Below, one piece after another: positions 12,803-24,800 of a DNA stretch of 64,000 bases (position 1 is the first letter of the stretch; each line of letters starts with the position of its first letter). Origin of the DNA: Toxotes chatareus. Lineage: Eukaryota > Chordata > Actinopteri > Toxotidae. The DNA is taken from contig CM028901.1 of assembly GCA_016801885.1 (NCBI GenBank), positions 15,449,095 through 15,513,094 of the forward strand, given 5' to 3'. The position numbers were made by a program, and so were the translations under genes. The notes under the pieces were generated by a model. The model was not told where the DNA came from. It did no database searches and was given only the letters and a program-made list of their open reading frames with translations.

Positions 12803-15553
12803 ATGATGGCGGATGTTGTTGAAAAAGACACCATGAAGAATTACCACATAGCATCTGAGAAAATTAACCCAGAGACCAGTCGCTATCCTTACTGTATTGT
12901 CTGGACACCTATCCCCGTGTTGTCGTGAGTTATCGCCGCCAGGTTACAAGTCGGCTTTAGACCACAACCCCGGGGCACGGGACAAAGTGACAGCTTTACT
13001 AGCTTAGCTAGCTAGCAGACGTACAATAACATCCTGTTGCTGATTTCCTCATGTTATATTAAAATGTCCCTGCTGTGAATAAGAGTCAGCGTCATGAATA
13101 TGGACTGGGAGTGTTTTATATTTTATTTCATTTGTCATAGATGCATAAATAACTATGCATATCGCACCAAATAAACGAGAAATGGCTTTACACACTTCAA
13201 AGTTATAGGCTAAGCATTGTAGACTCAAAGTCAGCCTGAAAGAACCCATTATTACCATGTTACAGAGCTACCATAGTAATACTATAGTAATACCAAAATA
13301 TTATGCCAGTTATACCGTTTATATCAGGTTATTCATGTGTTTTAGAACAGTTTTAACATAAGTGCCAAAGTCATGCTTTTATTTTTCTGTGAAATTGGCT
13401 TATAACAGTGGTTCCTAACGTGTGTGTGTGTTTGTGTGGAAGACACTGTAAAACCACAACTTTTCAGGTGTGTTTATCTTTCTGTGGTTTGTAATGTCAG
13501 CTGTGTTTTTGTTTATTGATTTATTTTTATTCAGATGGCTGTTTCCATTCATTGGTCACATGGGAATCTGCACTTCCACTGGAGTCATCCGGGACTTTGC
13601 TGGACCTTACTTTGTCTCAGTGAGTAATGACTGTGTAGGGTTTACATAGGCTGATTATAAGAAGATGTCTTTGCCTTCTTGTGAAATTAAGCCCAGTACA
13701 GTGGCTCCTCTGGTACAGTGGATGTGAAGTAAAACAGTGATTATGAACGTAAAGTGTCGTGTTTTCAGTATCAGACACTCACCACTTAAGCTTGAAGACA
13801 GACTCTGAAAAGTTTGTAACTTGCTTCTTTGTAGGGGACGGCAGTCAGAGTCACTAACAATGGATTCCAGTGGTAGCTCTGTTTCACAGCAAACAGTGTC
13901 AGTACACTGTCTTTAGGTGGAGATGCATTGAAATCTGATCCAGACAGTCCAGTCTGAGTAACAGAGCGATGAGACTGAAAGCTACACAGACAGCGAAACA
14001 CTGCACAGCGGACTGTGAGGAAGTACTTTCCAACTCTGGGAAGTTATCATGGCGGCAGTCATTTTATCCTGCGTCATGGCGATCACAAGATAAACAGCAG
14101 TGAGCCCATTCACATGAGTGATGGGGCTGCGTTTTTAACAGAGCACAAATGTGGACCTAATGGTCGTATCTGTACATATATTTGTGCAGATAAAAAGTAC
14201 ACCGTTTGAACTGCTTTGATGTAACAGACAGCCATAAACATTTGTTCTCTCTGCAGGAAGACAACATGGCTTTTGGAAGACCAACAAAGTAAGTTATCTT
14301 TCAGCATCTTTGGGGTGCTGTGGTTGCACGGTTACACTGATTTTTCAGGCAACATATTGCTACAGAGAAATATGAAAAACCAGGCCTGTTTTCTTACATC
14401 TGCACTATACAAGAGTTTATACGGTTTATTTTTCTCTTTGACTGCAGATACTGGATGCTTGACGTCAGCAAAGTCTACGCTAGTGGCTCCAATGCCTGGG
14501 ACACAGCGGTGCATGATGCTTCAGAGGAGTATAAGCACAGGATGGTAATAAGTAGTTTTGTGGACTTGTCCTTTATTTACTTTATAAATCAGAATAGACC
14601 AGTAATAATTTGAGCTCTTGTTTTCTCCTAAAGCACAACCTGTGCTGTGACAACTGTCACTCACATGTCGCCATGGCTCTGAATCTGATGCGATATGAAA
14701 ACAGTACCTCATGGAACATGGTCAACCTCTGCCTTCTGGCTCTGATCCATGGAAAACATGTCAGGTAAGAAGGGGCAGCATGTCCGATCTGCTGGAGTTA
14801 GACTGACATACGGGGAAAGAATCAAGCACAACATGGATTTCTAATTTTGCAATCATTGTCACCTTCAGTCCAAAAATGTCTGACTGTTGTCTGCCTTAAA
14901 GCTGATTTAGTTCCAGTCCGATACTCTACAGCTGCTCTCCTCAGTGTGAAGATTAAAGAAATGGGGCTGACGCCTGTGAATGAGGTTTCTCGCTTTGGGC
15001 ACGATTTCACTGATAGGCCTTGAACCTGCTGTGTCTCAGGACACGAGAATAAGTTTTAATAAGATTCCTGAGGAATATTAAGAGAGTATATAGGACGTTC
15101 CACCAGAAAGGCCCTTTACAGTCAAAGGAATGGACTAAACATCCCAGAGCCTCGATTGTTGAAAACGCATGAAGCTGATTGTACAGGATAAAAGGCAGCA
15201 TCACATGCACAAACAGGTTTAGTGAGAATTCCGGTTGAAAATGAGTGATTTTATCTACCTGTCGTCATCTTTCTTCGTTTCCTCCATGACTCCTTCTTTT
15301 GTTGGAGTTCCGTCGTTGATTCCCATCCCCTAGGAAGAGTTATACAAAAATTAGATTAGCCTTGTGTACCCGTGTTACCACCTCCGTACTGGTTCTCATG
15401 TTTCCTCACCTTGGTGCTCCTCTGTCTGTTTTCGTCTCTCTGTCGCTGTTCCTTCACTGATCCAGCTGTGCAGGCTTTCTGAAGACCTGGCTGCCTTTCC
15501 TGATGCTGATGGGCATCATCCTTACAGTGGCCCTGGCCCTCAACCTCCGGTGA
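12803..15553 (+). CDS. tmem222: Transmembrane protein 222 (DUF778 family), six exons, 184 aa
   Basis: Exons by splice consensus and phase: 12803-12924, 13535-13619, 14257-14288, 14448-14544, 14634-14764, 15466-15553. All introns are GT-AG and the phases join to a 185-codon frame ending in TGA. The protein contains the conserved family core: RYPYCIVWTPIPVLSWLFPF, IGHMGICTSTGVIRDFAGPY, EDNMAFGRPTKYW, AWDTAVHDASEEYKHRM and NLCCDNCHSHVAMALNLMRY. These match vertebrate TMEM222 almost residue for residue. The N-terminus is shorter than the human 208-aa protein. A hydrophobic segment near the C-terminus (WLPFLMLMGIILTVALAL) and one around the first core block are the likely membrane anchors. The molecular role is poorly known; human variants are linked to neurodevelopmental disease. 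Two adjacent ATGs (12803 and 12806) are in frame; the first was chosen. Confidence 0.95.
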
Positions 15554-15866
15554 CCTGGGCGGCGGGTTAAAGGACACAGTGGAACCCCTGCAGGTCGGAG
15601 GTGGGGTTGACCTTTTAAACAACACGGGGGAGGGGTGGGTGGGGGACAGGGCAGCATCACGCGGCGTCGAGATGAAAGTAACTGAGGACATAAAGACTAC
15701 TCACCTCCAGGAGAATGATGTTGAACAGGAGCATCCAACACGTCTGTGGTTTGTGGAAAGCAGGCGGCCTGTTCACTGGCATTACTCCAGTGGTGAAGCT
15801 GGAAGGCCCCAGTGACGGAAATTCATTTATATTCAGTTATTTTGAGAGAAGGGACTGAACACCCCG

Positions 15867-15898
15867 CCACCACCACCACCACCACCACCACCACCACA
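15867..15898. repeat. (CCA)n microsatellite
   Basis: About ten CAC/CCA units in a row, ending in CAACAAC. In the presumed tmem222 3' UTR. Confidence 0.9.
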
Positions 15899-16763
15899 AC
15901 AACTACCAGGACCACACAAACACACGTTTGACAGCAGGTTTAAGCCATCGCCACCTGCAAAGTGGAGAAGATATGTAGCTGTATTTATAGTTGAATAGTG
16001 GTATGTTAGATTGTCGAATCCTCTGAGGGAAACACATCCATGCCTTGCTTTCAGATTTGGATGATCTTACATTGTAATGGATTGGGAGTGTAATCCCATG
16101 ATTCAGTGCTTCCAGAATGCCATTTTTATATCTTACCAGGGAGCACAAACATGTTAAATCAATTAGATGCCTTTCTAGGGAATTTACTGCATTTCATGCT
16201 TGATCTAATGTAGCTCTTCTACAGTTACTGCAACTTACACATGTCAGAGCAGTTTGTATTTTTGTGCATTTTCTTACTTCTATTCAGACTAACTTCGAAG
16301 GACATCACAAAGTCTGCATCTTCTAAAAAGAAATATTTTCTCAGAGACGTGTTGTACATGCATCACATCCATCACCTCATGGTACTACTTCCACAGGTTT
16401 ACGGGAAACGTTTTCATGCCTTTATCTACAGATCATCAGTGCAGCGATTGTAGCAACCTCAGTGATATTTGCCTGTGGAAAATACCGAGAGACACCAACA
16501 GAATATTAGAGCTCCTTTTTTGGTTTTCTATACTTGTGCCAAATGTAGAAGAATGGGAGACCAACTCAAACTGTGTCCTTGGACATGTAGCTCGTTCCTG
16601 AGTGGAACAGCTCTTCGATGACTCCAAAAGCCCGCTGATGTCAGAGTTATAAAACCTGGTGTAATCGTTTTGTTCAGCCTGAGAGCTGTTTTTTTTTTGG
16701 TTTGTTTTTCATCTCTAATTTTGACTTTATGGGAAGAAGCAAGTGCCAGTGCCTAAAAATGAC

Positions 16764-16791
<28 letters not shown>
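16764..16791. repeat. (TC)n microsatellite
   Basis: About fourteen CT units, uninterrupted. Confidence 0.9.
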
Positions 16792-16794
<3 letters not shown>

Positions 16795-17532
16795 CTCTTA
16801 TATATAATTTCCCAGTTGTTTTTGATGCGTTTAAACAAAAACAAACAAAACAAAAAAAAAAACGTTAATTCCACATGATGGTTGGCACTCGAAATCGGTT
16901 GCCATGGCTTTCGTGAGTAGATTCAAATCCCCTCATTGTTTGCAATCAAACAGAAAAAAGTGTTGAGCCCTCTCTTTGTCCGCGGTGCTGCCAGAAGCAG
17001 CAGGTAGCCAGGATCCTCAGGTTTTTCACGCTCACCAACCCCTGCTGAATATCCCCACACTCCCCCACCAGCTCCTGACCAGCGTCGCTCCTGCTGTTTT
17101 CCACCTCTGCAGATCAGATTCGAAGGTCATTGTGAAATGTCAGTGCTGTTTCACAAAGCTTTGACATACACCGGCCAAACCATCCTGCAATAATCCAAAG
17201 TAGATGTCGTTTCAGTGTGAGCTCCTAAGTTGAAATCAGTTGTGTTTTCCAGGCAGGGCTAACACGGTGCCAGTTTTCTACACTCTTCTCACTGAGCTTC
17301 TGTTGAAAGCAGATATTCTTTGGCCTCATGTGTGTATTTCACCCATGTTGCCTGTAAATATTTGAACACACATTACACTGTACACCAGGTGCTCTTTGTA
17401 TACTTTGCAAACTCGATTGCTCACTCACACAGATTTATCCTTTGAATAATTCACCATGTCATTTCTATTCTCTTTACTTCTGCATATCATCTCTGCAGTG
17501 AAGCAGAGTCGTGCCTGTGTGTGTGTGTGTGT

Positions 17533-17680
17533 ACCTGTACTTCTATCTTTGTGAGGACTGGTTAAAGTTACAGTCCTTCTGGACATTTTGACTGGTCCTC
17601 ACTTGCTGACACACCTTCAAAGGGCTGTTTGAGGGTTAAGATTTAGGGTTCAGGTTATGTCAATCACAAAGACAGAAGTA
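17533..17680. mobile_element. MITE-like element, copy B
   Basis: Begins CTGTACTTCTATCTTTGTGA and ends TCACAAAGACAGAAGTA, which is the inverted complement of the start with one mismatch over about 17 bases. It is flanked on both sides by TG microsatellites. It shares the internal CAAAGGGCTGTTTGAGGGTT block with copy A at 8307-8536, and the better inverted repeats suggest it is younger. Confidence 0.75.
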
Positions 17681-19078
17681 AAAGTGTGTGTGTGTGTGTG
17701 TCTTAGTCATGCATACGACTGGAGAGAGCATGTGATTGCATGCCAGCATGTGTGTATTGCATGCATGCAAGAAAACGAGCGTCAGAGAAAGAAGTTCATG
17801 TTTGACTCATACTGTGGCTTCCTGATTAATAATCCGCTGCATTTCACTGCAGCCAACTGCCTCGTGATTGATTTCTATATTTATCACTCCACATCTTTCT
17901 CTTAATCTCTTTCAAATTTTTATGTGATTGCTGGTAAACCTTAGCAAGAATAAATAATAAATTAGACCGTAACAGGCCTGCTTAAGTTAACGTTGATTCG
18001 ATGCAATAGCCCGCGCCGTATGTAGCTCCAGATGGTGTAGATGAGAGTCATTTTCTCCGAGCATTAAAACAAGGAAACAAAGAGAATCTGGCCTTGGTTT
18101 GAAGTGGAAATCTGTCTGAATAAAAACAGATTGTTTGGGGAATATTTTAAACCATTTTACTGTGACATCTCACTGCTGTTTTAGCTCTTTTTAAAGCTGA
18201 GTCACTGGTAACTTGTGTTAAGAAGTAACTAACTTTTATTGTAAATATGACTTGATGCCCTGAGGCCTCTGATATTTATATTTTAAATTGCTGGACTTTA
18301 ATTTGGGACTTGAGGTGACTGGTAGCTTTACGTTCAGAGTGATGTTACTAAACGTAGCATGTGTTTAAAAAAAGAAAGAAAGAAGTCTGGAAATATGCTC
18401 ATTATGCCTAAACTACAGTCACGTTTTACATCTGTGGAACATACCTGTAGAAACAAACAGAGAACAGTGAAAAATCCCTTTACTTCTCTGTAATTGAGCT
18501 TAATGTCAGAAAATGGGAGCCAAACCGTGTCCTTGAATATGTCATGTGTTCTTTAGTGAAACAGCTCATTCATTACATTTTGAGCTATGAAAGGTAATGT
18601 ATGAATAGACCTTTGAGATCAGTTGATGAAACTCACAACGTTGTCATTTTACTGCTTCAGGCGTATAAATATAAACGTATATTTTAGGAAGAGGGATAGA
18701 AACTGTGCCGATAAATAGCAAACCGGCTCTTTATTGGAGCACATGTGCAAGAATGCGATATTCAGTGGAGATCATTTGAATGGTTTTTAGATGTCGCCTG
18801 CTTCGGTGCCTTGTTGTATCCAAGAGCCAGGTCCAGGAATGTGGAGACCTGTGGTCCCAGCGATTCAGACCGTTGACAAAAGACAGTTGGGATGCTATTA
18901 TTAGTGCCACTATCCATATATACTTATACCAGTCTGCAATTTCCAAAAGCCTCCTTTGTTTCTCTAATCCCTAAAATATCTTTTATGCTGCAGATCATAT
19001 AGCCCAATGGGAATTTTAAGACTCCTGCAAGCGACTGTGTGAACTCTGAATGTGTTTATGACTTACAGCTATAATACC

Positions 19079-19084
19079 AATAAA
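19079..19084 (+). terminator. Poly(A) signal AATAAA, candidate end of tmem222
   Basis: Canonical hexamer followed by a G/T-rich stretch (TTTGTGGGTGTTC) about 30 bases downstream. Assigned to tmem222 only because no other plus-strand gene lies between. Confidence 0.4.
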
Positions 19085-19100
19085 GACATCTATTATTGTA

Positions 19101-20334
19101 GAAATTTGTGGGTGTTCTTTCTTTCTCTTTCTTTCTCTTTTTTTTAACTTGGCTTTCCATCACTGAATTATGACAACTGTGTTTCATCAAGTCTGTCAGC
19201 AGGAGGGATGATGTTGGCTCTCTGAGCCATGAAAGACAGAGTCCCCTCCTCCTCTGCAAGTTTCTATAAATACGCTCAGAAGTGATTCCTGTAATAATCA
19301 TTAGAAGCTGTCAGAATAAACATTAAGGAAGGAAAGCCGTCGCAGCTTTGATACTCTACTGCTGAAGTCGCTTAAAGACTCACTCAGTGGTCATTCTCCT
19401 GAAGAGCATCACGGTATTCAAGAAAAAAAAAAAGAGGGGGGGATCAAAGGCTCTGCAGTCGGGCCCCTCAGCACCCCTCCCCCCATCTTTACCATACCAC
19501 CTGGGTAGGTGGGAATGACCCGGGACATCAGACTCACCAAACCCTAGCAGTGAAACAGTCAATGCATTCAATTACAATTAACATAGAAACCTCTAGACAT
19601 CAGAGTTTTAGTAATAAAATAATAATAAGTGACTTGTGTCTGATTAGACATTATTCATAAAGAAATGGGAGGTAAACTATCGAGGTTAGACTTTTTTGTC
19701 ACTTTCATTATAGAAAACATAGACTCGCTGCAATATTCATCTTGTTTTAATTTTAATTTGTTATGTAATAATAAAATCCAGATTTCCGGATCTGAATTTA
19801 GGCTCAGGTGAAGGTCTATGTATGTTTGAGGGATGTGTGAGACAACTCTGAAATATACTGAGGAGAATAAGAGCTGAAAACCCCATCACTTTCTCCTCCT
19901 GGTGCGTCCCTCATGCCTCTACAGTCTCTACTCGAAGCTGAGAGGAGGATCTCGTCCGGATGGACGGGGGTGCGGGCTGGAGAGAAGCCCCTCCCCGCGG
20001 ATCATCGCACTCGTCGATGGTCCTTTTAACTTCATTGTTGAAGAAGTAGCGACGCCCCGCTTTGCCACGGCAAAGGATCAAGCACCCCCCCTCTGATCAG
20101 CACGACCCCAGCTTCTGTTCTCATGGAAATCAGACCCTGCCTCCCGGCCACACTTTCTGCAGAGATGCAAAGCTGAAGCGCATTCCCAGCCGGGACAGCA
20201 GCTGATAATGATGTCTTGGAGGAGCTGATCGTTTCATTTCTCCTGTTTTTTTTTTCCTCCCCCTTCCTCTGTGTGTTTCGTTCGCGTTATAGTTTGCAGC
20301 TGCTCTTTTCGGATCGCGCTCTGTACTTTCCAAC
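19101..20334. other. Upstream region of the TPBG-like gene
   Basis: AT-rich until about 19880, then clearly G/C-richer with CpGs from about 19900 to the start codon at 20335. This suggests a CpG-rich promoter and 5' UTR for the TPBG-like gene. No TATA box was seen at a convincing distance. Confidence 0.45.
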
Positions 20335-21741
20335 ATGCTGGATCTGGCGCACTGCATTGTATTCTGCGCGCTCCTCTTCTCCGTTCACGCGTCGTGTCCT
20401 CCGCGCTGCGAGTGCTCCGAGGCGGCTCACACCGTCAAGTGCGTCTCCAAAGACCTGCGGAGTGTCCCGACTGGAATCCCCGGATACACCCGGAATCTGT
20501 TCATAACTGGGAATCAGATCAGTCGCATTGGTCCGGAGTCCTTCAGAGGACTGGATAATGTGACCAACCTGTCTCTGAGTAATAACAGGTAAGACTCTCC
20601 GGGACACTCCTGTGTCTTTTTTGTCATTATGGTAACGCAAAGGAAACATATCCTGAGGAAAAAGATTGCTTTAGGACATTGTCTTAAGAGTTTGTTTCAA
20701 TGACAAGGCACTATTTTTCAGTCCTTGGTTGATCCTCATTGTCCCTTTGCGGGCTTTAAGGAGTGATAAAGTGATCCATAGTGGTATTTTAAGTAGTTGT
20801 AGCAGTAGAAGTCTTGAAGGATCTGGGTTTTTCCCCCACTTTCTTGGTCTTTAAAGTGTAACTGACATCTCTTGGATGTCCTCAAATCCAGAATTTCCAA
20901 GGTGGAATCCCACACGTTCTCCGGACTCCGCAGCCTTCGCTCGCTGGATCTGAGTAACAACCAGCTGGCTGTCATTCACCCCGAGGCCTTCACCGTCCTG
21001 AACCAGTCCCTGCGGGAGCTTAACCTGAGCCGAGCCCTCTACAACCACTCGTCAGTGATGGACTTGGCCACGTCTTTCCGCTGGAGCTCCCTGGGGACCC
21101 TGCAGGGACTGGACCTGTCTGATAACGGCCTCATCTATTTACCCTCGCGTATCTTCTCCCACCTGACCAGCCTGCGACGTCTGCAGCTTTCCAACAACTC
21201 CCTGGTGGCCATCCACAACTCCAGCTTCTCGGGTTTGGAGCGCCTGGAGGAGCTAGACCTCACGCTCAACGCCCTCAAGACATTTCCTGAGGAGGGCCTG
21301 TTAGAGCTGGACTCCCTGCCCAGAGCTACTCTTCTTCTCGGGGAAAACCCGTACACATGCACATGTGGAATTGAACCATTTGCTTTGTGGCTCAACAGAT
21401 CACAGGGACGCATTAGAAATGCTGACGGCCTCGTGTGCTCCTTCCCAGCCAACATGAGAAACACATCCATGCTTGCCGTAGGCACGTTGACTCTAGGGTG
21501 CCACCAGAGGGATGCAGGGGCAGACCTTGCTTTGCAGACCTCTTATGTCTTCTTGGGTGTCGTCCTGGGCTTCATAGGCCTCATCTTCCTATTTGTACTT
21601 TATCTCAACCGCAAGGGCATCAAGAAGCGGATCTACGACATGCGGGACGCCTGCAGGGAAGTGTGGGAAGGCTACCACTACCGCTTCGAGATCGATTCTG
21701 ACCCCAGGTTATCACAGGTTTCCTCCAGCGCTGACGTGTGA
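20335..21741 (+). CDS. tpbg: TPBG/5T4/WAIF1-like leucine-rich-repeat membrane protein, two exons, 367 aa
   Basis: Exons 20335-20588 and 20892-21741, with GT-AG borders splitting an Arg codon at residue 85. The protein has a signal peptide (about 1-20) and a Cys-rich N-cap (CPPRCECSEAAHTVKC). Several leucine-rich repeats follow (from about 48; clear LDLSNNQL, LDLSDNGL and LQLSNNSL cores), then a Cys-rich C-cap (about 237-288) and one transmembrane helix (about 302-323). The cytoplasmic tail carries RKGIKKRIYDMRDACREVWE and ends SSSADV. That tail and its C-terminal PDZ-type ligand are diagnostic of trophoblast glycoprotein, which inhibits Wnt/beta-catenin signalling at the plasma membrane. At least seven N-glycosylation sequons are visible. 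Human TPBG has its coding sequence in one exon, so the intron within the repeat array is notable. Which fish paralogue this is cannot be told here. Confidence 0.92.
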
Positions 21742-21875
21742 GAGGACAATCACCCCTGGTGCATTTTCTTATGACTCTTTTCTAATGCATTTATCAGTAG
21801 AAACATGTAAAAATTGTACAGATTTGCCTGTAAATATATAAATACAATACTGTTAATAATCTTTCAGCCTTGTTG

Positions 21876-21881
21876 ATTAAA
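21876..21881 (+). terminator. Poly(A) signal ATTAAA after the TPBG-like gene
   Basis: Common variant hexamer 135 bases after the stop codon, within an AT-rich 3' UTR. It would give a very short 3' UTR; longer forms are possible. Confidence 0.4.
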
Positions 21882-24800
21882 GCATGCACTGCCCATCTTT
21901 CCTCACTGCACAACTAATACTCATCTTTAATGCAGAATATCTTGGATTTCTTTGTTCTAACGGACACAAACGTGTCATTGGTAGATGTTTCTCATATCCA
22001 TGCCTGCTCTCTATGTTCACTCAAAAGCAACAGTAAGTGCCTAAAGTCAGCTCTGTGTTGTTTACTGATCAGTTTAGTGATCTGAGCTGAATCCACTTTC
22101 TACACGGCACACTTTCATTCAGTATTCTGGGTCAGACCTCGTCTTAGCGTATAGCTCGTAAAAAAAAAAAAAAAAGCAACAAAACCCTGCAATAAAATCC
22201 TGACACTACAAAAACAAACCTCTGGGAATTTAAAGCACAATCACTCATTCATCTTTGAACCATTTCAAGCCCTTTGGTCCCTTTCGTCCTTCAGCCCTAG
22301 GGTGCCAGAGAGGAATTAAGCTTCCAAAAGATTTTCTAAAGCTCTCCTTAAAAAATCACCACTCTGCTTTTCTTTGGCTGTTGGATTGGAAAAGATTGGG
22401 GGGGGGGGACAATTCAGCACAGACCAGCGGAAATCTCCTAGCCCCCTCATTTTTTTCATGAAACGTTGCTTTGTTTTAACTCCTTGAGTTTTATTGTCAA
22501 AATGATGAGAACCAGTCGCGGGCTAAGGCTGCTGAAAGCAATCTCCCTCCCTCCTTAAAGACAACAGCCACTCTGGAGGCTCTTTGAAGGAAAAGTCTGG
22601 CTCTCCACGTTTTTCTGTTTAGGGGATTTTTTCCAATGATAAGACACAGATGATTCTCAAACACCAGCCACATTGTTTCATTCTGCAGTTTGCTCTGACC
22701 AGTTAAGCCGTGCTCCACGAGAAAAGAAACAGGAATATGTTCTTAATGTTTTGCTTTTTTCTCTGCCTTGTATGCCTTTACAATCGGGAACTGTTTAGTG
22801 GAAGTTGCTTTCTAAGACCAGCTGCTTAAAATAACGATCTGAAATCCAGATATATATGCCAAAAAAGAATTTCTTAGTCAGATCCTAAGCCTCGCGCTTT
22901 ACACACATGTTTAAAATATAACCTTAGAGTGAAATGAATCCTAAACAAAACAGGATGCTTATCTCTTCTCAAATGTCATATTTGTCATGCCTGTTTTTCT
23001 ACATGGCTACATGACAAAAGCAATTCTCTGTGGCCTTTTGATGCTACAAAGTGAGACAAACACAGACAGGGGAGGGGATGGCTAGCTGCCACTCCTCAAA
23101 GTGTTTATAGCCCAAATTGTTAGCTATCTAGGTATTTGGAATGGGGGGGGCGAGAGGAGCCCTGGGGATAACTGAAACAGCCTCCCATTGTTCAGAGCCA
23201 AAGTAGCATCTTCATCCCATCAAGTCGTTCTTCAAGCTCGTCTGATAGCGATCCAGAAATGTTTGCGACATGGAGCCCTTTTACTGCATGTGGAATGACA
23301 AACTGAAAGTTAAGAAAGTCATGATCTCTGTATACTCATTTAGCCCAAATGTAATCTCGTGTCGTGAAAACAGTTGAAATGAATGTAATCATAACGGTTT
23401 GGACTAAACTAAAGGTATCATTTCTGCGAGTGGCAGTACCACATTAAGCCGGGCATTTACTCGCCGAGGAGAAAACAATTGAGGCTCGTACGCTGACACA
23501 AAGGGCAGCTCGCATGGCGAGACGCCTCAAATAAGCTTTGTTTTCCAGTGCGAAAAGATGTCTTGTGATACCCATTCACTTTCTGTTTTCACAGACGGCC
23601 ATTATGCCGCCGCATAATAGGATTCACTCATGATGACAAAGTTGAGTGCTCTGATCCAGCTATTGTTAAAGTGTCATCATTCTTAATATTTGCCTGTGGG
23701 AGAAAGTCCCAGGAGAAGTTTTCATTTGCTATTACACAAAGTGTCACAACCAGGGCATTAAGCCAGCCACGGGTTATTGGTGTCAATTGGCGGAGCAGAA
23801 AGAAGAAAGATTACTCCCTGCATGTCATTACTTCCGTTTTCCCTCATTAAAGTGTGGATTAGGAGCTGTGCCTTTTTTTTTTTTTGTCTTTTTATGAGCC
23901 TGTCTGTTTGAAAAATATATGGTCTGTTTGCTATAGGCTGTGCAATACCATCTCAGCAGGAATGCAATGAAAAGAGAGGACCCCTACAAATACATCCAGA
24001 CATTCTTCATTACTAACCGTGCAAAAGAGAGGCTTGTTAAGAACAGAAAAAATTGCTCCAATTACTATGTTCTTTCAAACTGTGTGTTGCACATATCTGA
24101 TTAAAAGATCACATCTTTATTTCAACTCTGCTCGCCCTGTCTTGTATTCCCACAAGTTATTTGTTACACCACTGAGGTTTCTTTTGAGGAAGCAGTTTTA
24201 AAAACTTTAACAGCTCTATGTTGCTGGATTCTGTGCAGCATCTGGTTTTTGCAAAATACATATTTCAAGGTTTTTTGTTTTTTTTTTTTTTTCAGTTTTA
24301 ATATGTTCCTCTAGAGTACGTTCCTCTTTATTTTATACGCCTCCTGTCTCTGGGAACATCTTGGCACCATTACATGGGTTTAATGGCCATGATAGGGAAT
24401 ATGCCTTAAAAGTGAACACCACATCTGTGAGGAATTGAACATGTTAAAAAGAGACCACAACAGTCAGCAGCATGACGACAGAGACAAAGTGGCATCTACC
24501 CCCCCCCCCCCCTTCACTGGCACAGTGTGACAAATGCAGCTGTCTCTCTCTTCCTCTTTCTCTCTTAGCCAAGGACACATGTCATAATTTACATTTACCA
24601 TCAGTAAATACTACAGAGTCATCTTATACACTTTTAAAAACTTTCATAACCAATCCAAGCACAGAGCAGTGAAACAAAGTCTAGTTCAGTCGTCTCTCTC
24701 CTTCTTTTAACAATGAACTTATTTGTAAGATCAATGAATTCGTTCACCCAGCTTCCTTTGTGCCACCGATCCATCATGTCTAACCAGTCTGGTCAGTGAA

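Larger units (their letters stand above)
15554..19100 (+). other. Probable tmem222 3' UTR
   Basis: No coding exon is seen after the tmem222 stop. The first clear plus-strand poly(A) signals are AATAAA motifs near 17948 and at 19079-19084; the latter is followed about 30 bases on by a T/G-rich stretch, which suits cleavage. The 3' UTR would then be about 3.5 kb and contain a (CCA)n run, a (TC)n run and a MITE copy. The exact end is not settled by sequence alone. Confidence 0.4.
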
